From contig JAGVSM010003750.1 of the NCBI GenBank assembly GCA_022494885.1, positions 1 to 64,000 on the forward strand: 64,000 nt of DNA, read 5' to 3'. This DNA is from Micrasema longulum. Its lineage: Eukaryota > Arthropoda > Insecta > Trichoptera > Brachycentridae. The position numbers and the translations under genes are program-made. How positions within the stretch are numbered: position 1 is the stretch's first letter; every line of letters begins with the position of its first letter. Below the pieces are notes generated by a model. That model had not been told where the DNA came from. It searched no databases and was given only the letters and a program-made list of their open reading frames with translations. This document shows, piece by piece, positions 24,915 to 35,600 of this stretch.

Positions 24915-25080
24915 AAACATCCAGCCTTATCTTCAAACATTCAGACATATTCAAAACATTGTTGATTAAGCTAGCGTGTGTATGAAGTAAAAAAAAAAGT
25001 GTTTTCAAGCGTTTCAGCTCTTTCAGTTCACAAAAGTCAACAGATGGAAGAGTTGTGGAAATGTGGGTGTTTTTTATTTT
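24915..25080 (+). repeat. Family M fragment
   Basis: AACATTCAGACATATTCAAA, ACATTGTTGATTAAGC, then CAGTTCACAAAAGTCAACAG. The minus frame encodes TLPSVDFCELKELKRLKT, matching LPFVDFCEVKELKPISCG in copy 1. Confidence 0.65.
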
Positions 25081-25144
25081 TATTTGTTTGAATTTATTTA
25101 TTATTTTTAAAAAACCGTCGGGGTTACATAGGTAGAACCGTAAT

Positions 25145-25783
25145 GGGCAGAGAAAAAATAATGTACTTTTGTCAGGAGCAACTCTGAAAAACGCGAAAGA
25201 ATTTGTGTACCTTGGAAGCGGGATCACCAGGGATGGTAGAACAAAAAGAGAACTCGACTGCCGCATACATCAAGCAAGGCTTGCGTTTAACAAAAAATCA
25301 AAGATTTTTGAGTCAAATAATATAAACCTAAAACTTCCCACGCAACTTGCCAAAACATGTGTATGAAGCATATTGATGTACGGTTGTGAGACGTGGTGCC
25401 TTACCGAAAGAGATAAAAAAAGACTAGAGGCCTTTGAGATGTGGTGCTACAGAAGAATGTCAGGAATTTCCTGGAGAGACCTTATCGCTAATAACGAGGT
25501 TTTCAGCTGAATCTAAGAAGGGAAGCACCTAATCAAAACTATCTCAGAGAGGCGAGCCCAATGGATCAGCCACATTTTACGCCATGGGGGTCTCCTGCAT
25601 GACATAATAGAGGGAATGGCTGAGGAGACAAATTACAGAGGGCGTCCCCGACGGGAGTATTTGGAGAAAGTGTGCGAGTATTTGAACTGCGCCTCATATG
25701 TCGAGCTGAATAGAGCTGCAGAGAATAGAGACCAGTGGAGGGCGAGATGGAGGACTTTGCTGCAAACTAATCCCCAGGACTGA
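25145..25783 (+). mobile_element. RTE-like LINE C-terminus, little damaged
   Basis: SGATLKNAKEFVYLGSGITR, RELDCRIHQARLAFNKKSKI, stop, ILMYGCETWCLTERDKKRLE, AFEMWCYRRMSGISWRDLI, a lesion, AQWISHILRHGGLLHDIIEG, RGRPRREYLEKVCEYLNCAS and QWRARWRTLLQTNPQD before a TGA. Only two interruptions over about 210 codons. Confidence 0.88.
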
Positions 25784-26024
25784 GACTGCGAAGAAGAAGG
25801 AAATATTATAAGGTCCATTTATGTTATGTCTCGTCCGGTTAGTGTTAACGTCATGTGCTATTTCGGGTTGCTTTTTAATTTGTCTCCATTGTAAGTTCTT
25901 GTGAAGTCTTTGGCCTGGATTCTTAAATACTCCGGGCGCAACTGATCACAATTGATAGGTTCGATAAATACTTAAGAGATCAACTATGAAAACTCTGATA
26001 CTTCGTATGACAATTATATTAGAG

Positions 26025-26155
26025 TTCAATAAACGTGGAAGTCTAAGCATTTCCATCTCTTAAATTTTCTCCATTTCTGTTGTAATCTGAGTAACTCTCT
26101 AGGGGGTGAAATCTAGTCTTTTGTCTACAGACATTCGGACGAACTTAAAATATTG
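26025..26155 (+). repeat. Family M fragment
   Basis: GTGGAAGTCTAAGCATTTCC, AACTCTCTAGGGGGTGAAAT, CTACAGACATTCGGACGAAC. Diverged partial copy. Confidence 0.55.
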
Positions 26156-26439
26156 TATTTGTTTATTTATTTATCCACACTTTTCATTTATTCATAACCT
26201 ACACAAAGCGTTTTTTTTACCAAGCTAATTTTACTAAGCCTTAACAAGGCTACAGCTGACTATTCCACCAAATTTCCACAGCATAGTGAGAGCAGTCAGA
26301 AGGAAAATACCCTTTCCAGCAAATTTAGGCCTTCACAATAATTCACCTTTCTAAAAGGGAGTTCTACTGTTTCAAATGTAATCTTACTTTATGATTATCT
26401 TACTGATTCAATGGACGGCGGTCATCAGATAAACGTTAT

Positions 26440-27700
26440 TTACATCGGTTGCAGTTAATGCTTCGATCGAATTGATCACAAATTACTTTTTTTTTTTTTA
26501 AATTAGAATCGACCTCTTCCGATGGTTTTCATCTTACATAAACAACAGGTCACAGGCGGTAGTGATTAATAGTTTTAATTCTAGTTGGGTACGGGTTCCT
26601 AGCGGTGTGCCACAAGGGTCCCTTCTGGGACCTTTGCTCTTCCTATTTTTTGTTGATGACATTGATAAATCCTTTTCCTCCTCGCGCTTGCTTTGTTTTG
26701 CTGACGGCATGAAAATTATTGCAACAATCAAGGCCCCAGCTGATGTCTCTGATCTGCAGTCAGATATCGACCGTCTGGAGGATTACTGCAACTCCAACTG
26801 CTTGGACCTTAATCCTTCCAAATGTTGTTCAGTTATTACATTAATTCGCTAACTATTTTTTTACCTACTAACTATGTGCTCAAGGATCAAAACCTCCAAC
26901 GCTCATTATGTGTAAGTGTCTTCCATGATAGTAAATTACTTTTCGACGCCCATGTTGACAGCACCATAAAAGTCATCGCGTGCGCTTGGCTTTATTATGC
27001 GTAGCTCTACGTTGTTCACTATGTCAAAGACACTCAAAATCTTTTACTGTACATTGGTGCAAAGCAACCTGGAATATGCTTCACAAATATGGAATCCTAT
27101 GTACAATGTGCAGATATCATGCATTGAAAATAAGCAAAAGGAATTCGTTAAATACATTTGTTTCCGGTTGAAACTTAAGTTTAAACCCAATCAATATATT
27201 CAAATATGTAAAAAAAACATTACTTATTACTTCTGCAAAAACGTCGTGAAATAGCTGATATAATGTATTTATTAAAAATTACCTCTGGTTCAATTGACTG
27301 TCCTGAACTACTATGCAATCTCTCTATTAATGTTTCTTCCAAAGTACTTAGGAATAACCTTCTTCTTCACATTCCTCTTGTTTCATTTAATTATAGGCAA
27401 AATTCATATTTATGGCGAACTTTTCATAATTATAATGTACTAACAAAATCATTAAACATAGATTTATTTGCGAATTATCATAATGACGTGCGGCGTTTGC
27501 TTTCGTAATAATTTGTAGTGTTTTTTTCTTTTCTTTTTGATTTACATTAGATTACTGTTAATTTTATGTTCGAGAATATTTTTCAACTTACTGTGATGTT
27601 ACTTATAAAAACCTGTAATTGGCTTATGTGTAATTTGTTTTGTTTTACATTTAAGATAAATATAGCTCTCGGTTATCCAAATAAAGAATAAAAAAATATG
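26440..27700 (+). mobile_element. Jockey/CR1-like LINE, RT domain to 3' end
   Basis: FDRIDHKLL, then SSWVRVPSGVPQGSLLGPLL, FLFFVDDIDKSFSSSRLLCF, ADGMKIIATIKAPADVSDLQ (ADG in place of ADD), LEDYCNSNCLDLNPSKC, frameshifts, VQSNLEYASQIWNPMYNVQI, LLKITSGSIDCPELLCNLSI and RQNSYLWRTFHNYN. A 3' UTR runs to an A-rich end near 27700. This is the longest RT-bearing LINE in the window. Confidence 0.87.
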
Positions 27701-28359
27701 AAAAAAAAAGCAAAGCAAAAAATAAGCAACTTACATCTAAAACAGACCCATTAACCGTTTAATATGAGAAAATTTAACTAAACATCACACTGAATGCTGG
27801 GCCGGTCAACAGAGGGCGCTGTCAAAAATTATAAAATGAAAAACACCAGACAGATCGATCTCTTTCCCATGCCCGACAGCTCCCAGCGAATACGCTCCGT
27901 CTAATTTCCAAAGATCTTTATTATAAAATTATTCATAATTAACCTCATGTATGTAATTTACATCGTGTATCAATTAATAATTATGAACTACATAATTCTC
28001 AATACAATGAAAATCCAATTATCCGGATTAACGAATGCCAGATGTTATCCGGATAGTTGGGTTAACTATTTAATTATAAGAATGTTTTGAAAGAAAATGC
28101 AAAATTCACTTTTTTATTGCTTTTGAAATAATACATTGAATTGGAATCACATTGACAACATACTTAAACATGTCCCACAGAGTTAATTGCTTTGACGAAG
28201 AAAATCTGCTTTGACGAAAAACTTACATCTTTTTTTTTATTTCGTCATAACTATTCGAATATTTGGCAATCCGGAAGACTGGAGTTTGAATAATGGAGTT
28301 CTACTGTAGGCTCAAATCGGGATAATTTTATAACGTATCGATTTTTTTTTTCAAATAAA
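27701..28359. other. No feature recognised
   Basis: Nothing recognised. Confidence 0.6.
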
Positions 28360-28600
28360 ATAATAAGTATGTTTCCAGTATGTCTAAATGTTAGCATACA
28401 GGCAGGATTTCCTCCCAGGGAGTTATTTAGATCTAAATTTGTTATAACTGACATGAAAAACACTTTTGAAAAGGGATTATAGATTTCTCAGCATGTATAC
28501 GGCTTATGAACTGTCATTTAATGCTTGAAAAAATTTGCATGTTTAAACCTAGGCAGAAAAGAAATGACCACTTAAACCAGCCAATGACATGTATACAAAA
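28360..28600 (+). repeat. Family M copy, decayed
   Basis: AGTATGTCTAAATGTTAGCA, TTTCCTCCCAGGGAGTTATT, TAGATCTAAATTTGTTATAA, and a rearranged inner part, ACCACTTAAACCAGCCAATG. Confidence 0.6.
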
Positions 28601-28974
28601 TAAAAATAAATCATATCCCGACAGTACTAATTTAAGGAAAATTTTGCAAATTAAATTTATTTTCCTTTTGAAACTAAATCAATTTTTTCAATTTTCAATT
28701 CAACTTAAGTAAACAGTAAAATATACACTACGCTGAGGAGAGAAGGGAAAGGAGAGAAAGAGAGAAAAGGAAAAAATAAAGTACTCAAATAGTAACATTC
28801 AACCGTGATTTTAATGAGAACAATAATTAAGGGGTGTCTCAGACATTAGAGGGTAGATTGCAGGTACCACCAACTCCTAACTCTTAGTTTTTAAAAAACA
28901 TTTTTCCACTTTGTAATATGACATTTTATATTTTTTTGTTTACAAATGTGTATAAATCATTTTAATTAGGACAT

Positions 28975-29025
28975 ATACGTCGGCCGGTTTCGAGGTTACT
29001 ACTTCATCATCAGTACTTCTACTAA
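28975..29025 (-). repeat. Penelope-like terminus fragment with hammerhead-like core
   Basis: Minus strand: TACTGATGATGAAGTAGTAA, CCTCGAAACCGGCCGACG. It has a CUGAUGA box, a GAAGU/ACCUC stem with one mismatch, and GAAACC. Confidence 0.5.
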
Positions 29026-29179
29026 CTTAGAATTACATCAATTCACTAATAATATTACAAAACATTGATAGAAAGGGAAAATGAAAGAGAAAAAGGGAAC
29101 ATTTTTTAAAAATTATTTATTAAATTATCATATAAAAATGAGTATACCTAAGTACTGATACTGATATGATATGATAAGT

Positions 29180-29282
29180 CGTGGTCAAATGTAGGCATAA
29201 TAGTAAATGTTACATAGTGTGTAATGGGATCACTCAAACCAGCCAATGACAGATCATTAACCCAACAAATGCCTAAATATAC
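29180..29282 (-). repeat. Family M fragment
   Basis: Minus strand: TCATTGGCTGGTTTGAGTGA, ACACACTATGTAACATTTAC. The family reading frame stays open as NDLSLAGLSDPITHYVTFTI. Confidence 0.62.
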
Positions 29283-30899
29283 AAATTTAACATATTACAT
29301 CAAATATGTCAGTTTTACGAAATCGAATTTTATTGAATTTTTACTTTCGAATAGCAGTGGGGTATCCAAATAAACAAATATTTTTTGGGATTAGATATGT
29401 TTTATCTTTTATTCCTACATAGATACTTATGCATTAAAAAAATACTATTAAACATAGGGTATTAGAAGAAAACTTAGGAATCTCTATTGAAAGAGTTACC
29501 GAGATATTTGTTCCGTTTTCCGCACTTCAAAACTAAACTGATTTTGATGTTTTTTTTTTTTTTAGAAAGGTACTTTTTCTGTTTTTTTTAAATTACCTAT
29601 CAAATTTGTATACCGTTCGTCCGAAGACGGCAAATAAAACACAGCGTTTTTTTTAATGGTCCTAACTCCCATAAGAAACAATTTATCAAAAAAACAAAAC
29701 GATAGAGGCAAGCCAATGGTTAATATCAAGTGTGTAAAAAAACACTGATCTAGTGCCACAATCCAGTGAGAAAATGCGGGAATACGTTTGTACGAAAAAA
29801 AGTGAGACCGCGTTTGTTCTTAAGTGGTAGGAAACAATATGTTTTTACTTTTATTTTAATGCAGTATTATATTTATTTAAGACATCAAGTAAAAAAATAT
29901 ATTCACTTTGGCGAACTTATTGCTAAAAGTAATATCTTTCTAACTAAAAAAAGGACTGGTCAAAAGAAAAATTTGTACTTAAAAAAACATATATTAATAC
30001 GCATATTCATTATCAAATATCTATTTTATATTCTTTTGGCATGCTTTTTCTTAATTACAGGTCCATAGAACGATATAAATGTATTATACTACTGTGCTAC
30101 AAAATAAAATAATTTAATAACAGTGTAACATCTATTCTACAAATAAACAAGAATCCGCAGTGAAAAGAAACTAACACCTTTATCTGCTGAGACAGGTGTC
30201 AAACTCGTGAAATTAATTTTCTTTTGGACAAAAGTAATTTCCTTACTCATTCATCAGCCAAATGGAATTCTAGAGGGATGGGAATTTAATTTCTGTTGAC
30301 ACTTGTTTAATTATCTGAAATAAAGAGTTTCTTTGCAGAAAATTACCTCCAACTCTCTTCACAACGATTAAATCGCAGATTATTTTAAACTTCTTAGAAA
30401 ATAAATATCAGATTGATATTATTTTTACGTCCGGTAACAGCTGTATCGACAAGGCAAATTTTAGAAAATGGTGTGGCCATTTGTACTGATCAAAAAATAT
30501 TTCTGTGAAATTTCATGCGATTCCATCTGTGTGAGGAGGCTTATTCGAAGCAGCATATAGTTTTGGGTTTCAACAGTATTATTTCAGTTGAAAGATGGCT
30601 TAACATGATATGTCGGTTTTTCAAGCGTATTAAGTTGTAATATATGTGACCGGATTCTTCAGCATTTTGTGTAAACACGCGAAAAAAATCCTGGATAAAC
30701 AAATAATGTTCAAAGCATCTACTGACGCTAGAATTCGGCTTGTAAACTATGCAAAGATGGTTGTTAGATGGCCAACACGTGTTCTTATTTGAAATATTTT
30801 TATTTTTTTGTTGATTAAATTTTAAAGATCCTCATTACTTTCAACCATGTTTTTAACTACGTCTTTTTACTATGGTTTATTACAGTTTTTTTAATATGT
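29283..30899. other. No gene recognised
   Basis: The 100-residue frame at 29766-30068 is Lys/Phe/Ile-rich without a motif. The rest is AT-rich. Confidence 0.55.
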
Positions 30900-31045
30900 T
30901 GCATTTTCTTTATATTGATTATTATTTTTATATTTTGACTGTATTAGAACGGGATAAATAACCCTAGTTAGACAGTCAAAACAACTTTGTATAAATGTAT
31001 AATTTTATGTATATGATATGATTTTAATTAATAAAGAAAAAATTT
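30900..31045 (+). mobile_element. LINE 3' UTR with stem-loop
   Basis: GACTGTATTAGAACGGGATA and AATAACCCTAGTTAGACAGT: stem GACTGT/ACAGTC (30937-30942 with 30972-30977). It aligns with 35240-35290. No coding remains. Confidence 0.62.
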
Positions 31046-31148
31046 TTTTAGAGCATCAAACATAAAAACTTCTCTCCTTCAAAATGTATAAAAAGTGACA
31101 TGTCATGTTTTGCCATATTTCGGTAGCTTTAATGATACCGAATAAAAT

Positions 31149-31509
31149 ATACAGGTGTTCATTAAACCCTGTCACATCTGAAACCACGATGATCAGTATG
31201 AGCAAGAAGACATATTGGCACATTACAACAATTTTTTTAAAAATAAAATATCTAAAAAAGCAAATGGTTGCTTGCTTCTGCAGGGGTGACACGAAAGGGG
31301 GAGGGAGGAGTCGGATACGCCAACAACCGTGCGGTCGCGCTCCCCTCACTTCTCCTCTGCAGAAGTAAACAAACATTTTTTTTTTTTTTTTTTATTTTTG
31401 TTATAAATATTAATATATATTTTATATTTTTTAATACGCTAATAGTCTTCTTGCCTATACTGATCATCGTGGTTTTGGATGTGACAACGTTTAAAGAACA
31501 CCCTGTATA
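31149..31509. mobile_element. Fold-back MITE with GC-rich nested hairpin
   Basis: The outer arms match in inverted orientation: ACAGGTGTTCATTAAACCCT, CCACGATGATCAGTAT (31150-31215) and the complement in 31447-31508. An inner GC-rich inverted pair (GCTTCTGCAGGGGTGACAC with CTCTGCAGAAGTAAAC) sits between, followed by a T18 run. The right end reads CACCCTGTATAATG. Confidence 0.82.
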
Positions 31510-31869
31510 ATGATGATACGGTAAGTTTACGGATAAATGACTTTTTAACAATTGTGTTCTCCTACATAAAATATTGTCATTTTACAACTTCTTTTCGCCG
31601 TTTTGGCAGCACCGAACGAACAAATCCATGAGAACAAAAAAAAATTCAACCATCAACAATAAAATATAAATGTTTTGGATCGTCATCTATGCAATACACT
31701 TAGTTAAAGCATACATAATCGTACCTTAATATAGGCCTTATCTTATTTTAGGCATAAAAAAAATGTAAAAATCAAAATCAAGTCTCACAAGGATGTTAAC
31801 TTCAGAACGTTTCCTATTAAGGAATAATTATAAAATAACGATAGTAATATTAAGAACATAACAAAGTCA

Positions 31870-32285
31870 ATATATATATCGGGGGTTAAGGGTCATAAGG
31901 GCGAAACTACAAAAACACAGTTTTGAGATAAACAGTTTTCAAAAAATAGTACTGTCTTTTAAGGGTAACATATAAAGAAAATAAAAAATACAGTTAATAG
32001 AGCATAAAATGTTTTAGAGACAAAAATATGAAACTACGCTTTCGTCTATATGACCCTAACTTGCGCTTACATTAGTAAATTAACAAAATTATGTAAAAGG
32101 TGTTTTATTCTTCTGACTTTAAACAAAACGCTTCATTTGTAGTTTCACACATATTTATCTAGGTAACTACTTATCGGATGAGTTTCATCTTTTTGTCACT
32201 AAAAGGATATTTTGTTTGGATATCAGATTAGTACTTAACACAAAACAGCATTTTTTGTAGTTTCGTCCTTATGACCCCCGATATA
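31870..32285. mobile_element. Fold-back MITE, termini ATATCGGGGGT
   Basis: Left ATATATCGGGGGTTAAGGGT, CATAAGGGCGAAACTACAAA; right TTTTTTGTAGTTTCGTCCTT, ATGACCCCCGATATATA. Inner copies of the GTTTCGTC...TGACCC motif occur at about 32035-32055. No coding. Confidence 0.82.
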
Positions 32286-32345
32286 TACCTATGTGTATTA
32301 TGTTCCGTTGGCCCCCGATATATACCTATGTGTATTATGTTCTGT
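32276..32345 (+). repeat. Short direct repeat at a MITE edge
   Basis: CCCCCGATATATACCTATGT plus GTATTATGTTC occurs twice, near 32275-32305 and 32312-32342, separated by about 7 bp. Confidence 0.9.
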
Positions 32346-32630
32346 CATTTACTAACATCGTTCATTTTCATTGATTTTACCGTGCGCGAATTTCTTTCTC
32401 TCCAAATTTCTAAATTTGTATGAAATGAACTGAGTGAATAATTATTTACTATTGAACGCAAACTCGGTGAATTTGAATAAGAAAGCGTTTTCGTTATTTG
32501 GTGACCGTGATCACTACCTAACTTTATTACTAATATTCAAATAAAACTGTGACGTACTGCGGCGGAGAATGGGCGGTCTGAAAGGATTATTAGTATATTT
32601 GGGAGACGAGGAGTCATCGAAAAACAAAAA

Positions 32631-35600
32631 CTATCGTTTCGGAGAATCATTGGTTTGTTTTGGATCGTTTAGAATACACTTTAATTCCGCATTACCAACC
32701 ATCGACGAAATTTGCATCCTCAATCGAACTTGTTCATATCGAGGAAGCTTTTTCACAATTTTCGCCATGGATTTAAAAAAAAGATCTATTTCATCCAATT
32801 CATTTTGAGAAGTTGATTTTCCTTGGACTATTGTTTCCGGCAATCGTTCCTCAGAGCGTGCTCTTTTTATCTTTTTAGTATCTTTCACAGCGCAGTCTTT
32901 CTCGGTATAACTTTCAATATCATCTTCTAAATGATTTTTTTCGTTATAATTCATTTGTTTCGAAATATTATCTGTTTGATGAATGTAAGTAATATTATCT
33001 TTAACATCATACTGGGTAATTTCCACAAATTCAGTATCTTCTGGGAACTCATCTATAACATTAGTTATTGAGTGCCTTTGTGAGGAAGGCGTCCTATCCA
33101 AGAAAATTAGGAGGTCAGACCTCTTCCGTGCTGCTTCTCCACTTATACCGGTGCCAGGTTTTCCTTTACGCCTTATATAGTAATCTCTGACGTAGGCCCA
33201 TCTTTTACAGCAGTCAGAACCTGCAAAAAAAACGATAATTTTATTTTTTATTTCAGGCATTTGGCAACGGGAAAGTCTCTTTTATCACTTGCTTTCCAGT
33301 ATCGTGTGAGCCGATTCTGAATAAGTGTCATATTAAGAGAAGTCGCTGAAGCCATCATCAAAATAATGTTTCAGTTAATTATTCCATCCCCCACACACAA
33401 TCAACTACGAAAAATCAGTAGCCATTTTTTTTAAATTGAATTTCCGAACTGCGTCGGAGCGATATATGGATAAAGACTCTTAAAAGCAGTAGATCATTAT
33501 ATTTTAATTATAAAGAGTATTACTCAGTGGTTTTGCTAGCAGTTGTTAATGCGGATTATAAATTCGCTGCTATTGATATCGGCTTCTATTGTAAAAAAGG
33601 AGATGCTGGTATTTACTAAAAAAGCAAAACAGAGGAAAATATAAAAAATAATACATTCAACACACCAGAATCAAAAGCACTACTTGGAACAGATAATATT
33701 GTACCCCATGTCATTGTGGGAGATAAAGCTTTTGCTTTGCACGAAAACTTGATGGAACCTCACCCGAGACAGTAATAATGATTTATCAAAAGCTGTATAT
33801 AACTTCCCCACTAAGCACAAAAGGATTCCTCGTTCTTCGTGTGGCATTCGTCTCGTTTTCTTCCTGTGTTACTCATTATTATACCTTTTGTAAAAAAAAT
33901 ATAACTTAATGAACTTTATTAAACTTTTTAAAATTAGATTGAAATGTCACTTTCTAAACGTTTGTGTTGTCCCTTTCTCCTTCTTATTTCCTTTCCCTTT
34001 TCACGCTTCATAGTAAAGTGTAGATTTTCAGTTAATTTTTGTTTCAAATTTCTGTATAATTACCCATAATGTGTTCATGTACTTGTAATTTTCTCAAACT
34101 TAACGGTTTGGGTAGGTAGCAAGAAATTGCTTTAAAGCAATTTGCTTGTCGTTATGTGTATATAAAGTATATAAAGTGTTAAATATATAAACATGTAAAG
34201 TAAATATAATATGATAAAAATATTTAGTTTTATTTTTCTTTTCTTTATGAACACCTCACCTCACTGGGCAAAATCCTTGTTGAGGCATTAATTTTCATTC
34301 GTTATATTATGTTTCTAATTACAATAGTTGGTATCGATAATAATAAATGTATAATATACAAGCACACACATAAATGTATACATACACAAAAAGTATCGCA
34401 AATTTAGAATTTCTGCGGGTTACGTATATTCGATTTTCGTTTTTTTTGTGGCGTTATGTTGGCACTCATGGCTCTAACTTATGCCGACAAGTTCGGCCAC
34501 TTTGAATTTTCAGTTAATTTTTGACAGTTGCTTTGCTTGCACGTGTTTTTGTTCGTTTTCGGTGTTTGCCTATTCCAAAAAATGAATCAAAGAATCTGTA
34601 TCAAATTTTGTGTGAAAAACAAAATTAAGTGCGCGGAAGCATTCCGAATGTTAAATGTGGCATATGGTGAAGCTACCTTGGACCGAAGCAGCGTTTATCG
34701 GTGGTACCAAAGGTTCTCAGAGGGCCGAGAAGATGTGAACGACGAAGAGCATGCCGGACGCCCGAGCACGTCAACAACAGACGAAAACATTGATGAAGTG
34801 AAGAAAATAGTGTTGGCCATCTCAACAGGGAAAAATACGCAAGGGTTTGTCATGTTCATAATACTAGACACTCCAATAAGGATCTGATTCTACAGAGAGG
34901 AGTCAATACTTTTTTAGCTCAAAGGCAGCAATATTATATAGGCCCGAGGGTATATAACCTTATCCCAGTTTCGTGGAAATGTGGTGGGATTGCCAGGCTG
35001 AGGAAGGTGTTGACTGCATTCTTAATCCATATTGGTCGGAGGGAGTCAGAGAATTTGTTGTCCGATGTAGAAGGACGTAAGCTGGTTGCTTATTTTACTA
35101 GTAATGACTTGGGACTTAGGATATAGAGATTTTGGTATTATTTATGTTTTCTCTGGATATTCATTGTTTACCTTTAAGACTGAAAAAGCACACATTATGA
35201 TAAAACTGTAAATACTTTTAAATATCATTATAAAATACACAATTTACTGCCTTAGAACGGGGAAGCTATCCCTAGTTAGGCAGTTTAGATGAACCAACAG
35301 CAAAAATAAAAAAAAATATGTATGCTTACTTTTACTACTGAATTAATTTGTTGTATAAATACTTACTTGTATATTGCTGTAATAAATATGTAAAATAATA
35401 AAAAAAAAAAAAAAAAAAAAAAATATCTTTGAAATATAACCGGACGTGTTATAATAGTTCATTTCGCATATAAACGTAAATCAACATTTTTTGTTACTTT
35501 ATTCTGTAGTTTTGTCTTATAAATTACTATCTACGTAAAATAATTACTGTGTTTTATGCTTTTGTCAAACTTTGTATTTCAAAAATTATTATTTTTATAT

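Noticed and set aside
29766..30068. 100-residue plus frame
   Set aside because: Composition typical of AT-rich noncoding DNA, no motif, no splice context.
31056..31551. Five overlapping frames of 80-106 codons
   Set aside because: They arise from the inverted MITE arms and occur on both strands; no family signature.
32569..32808. 79-residue plus frame over the MADF-BESS 3' end
   Set aside because: Antisense to the BESS-coding exon, which has the clear domain signature.
33256..33353. Small minus frame starting MASATSLN as an alternative MADF-BESS first exon
   Set aside because: It runs to a stop before exon 2 without a usable donor, and it lacks the first half of the MADF domain.
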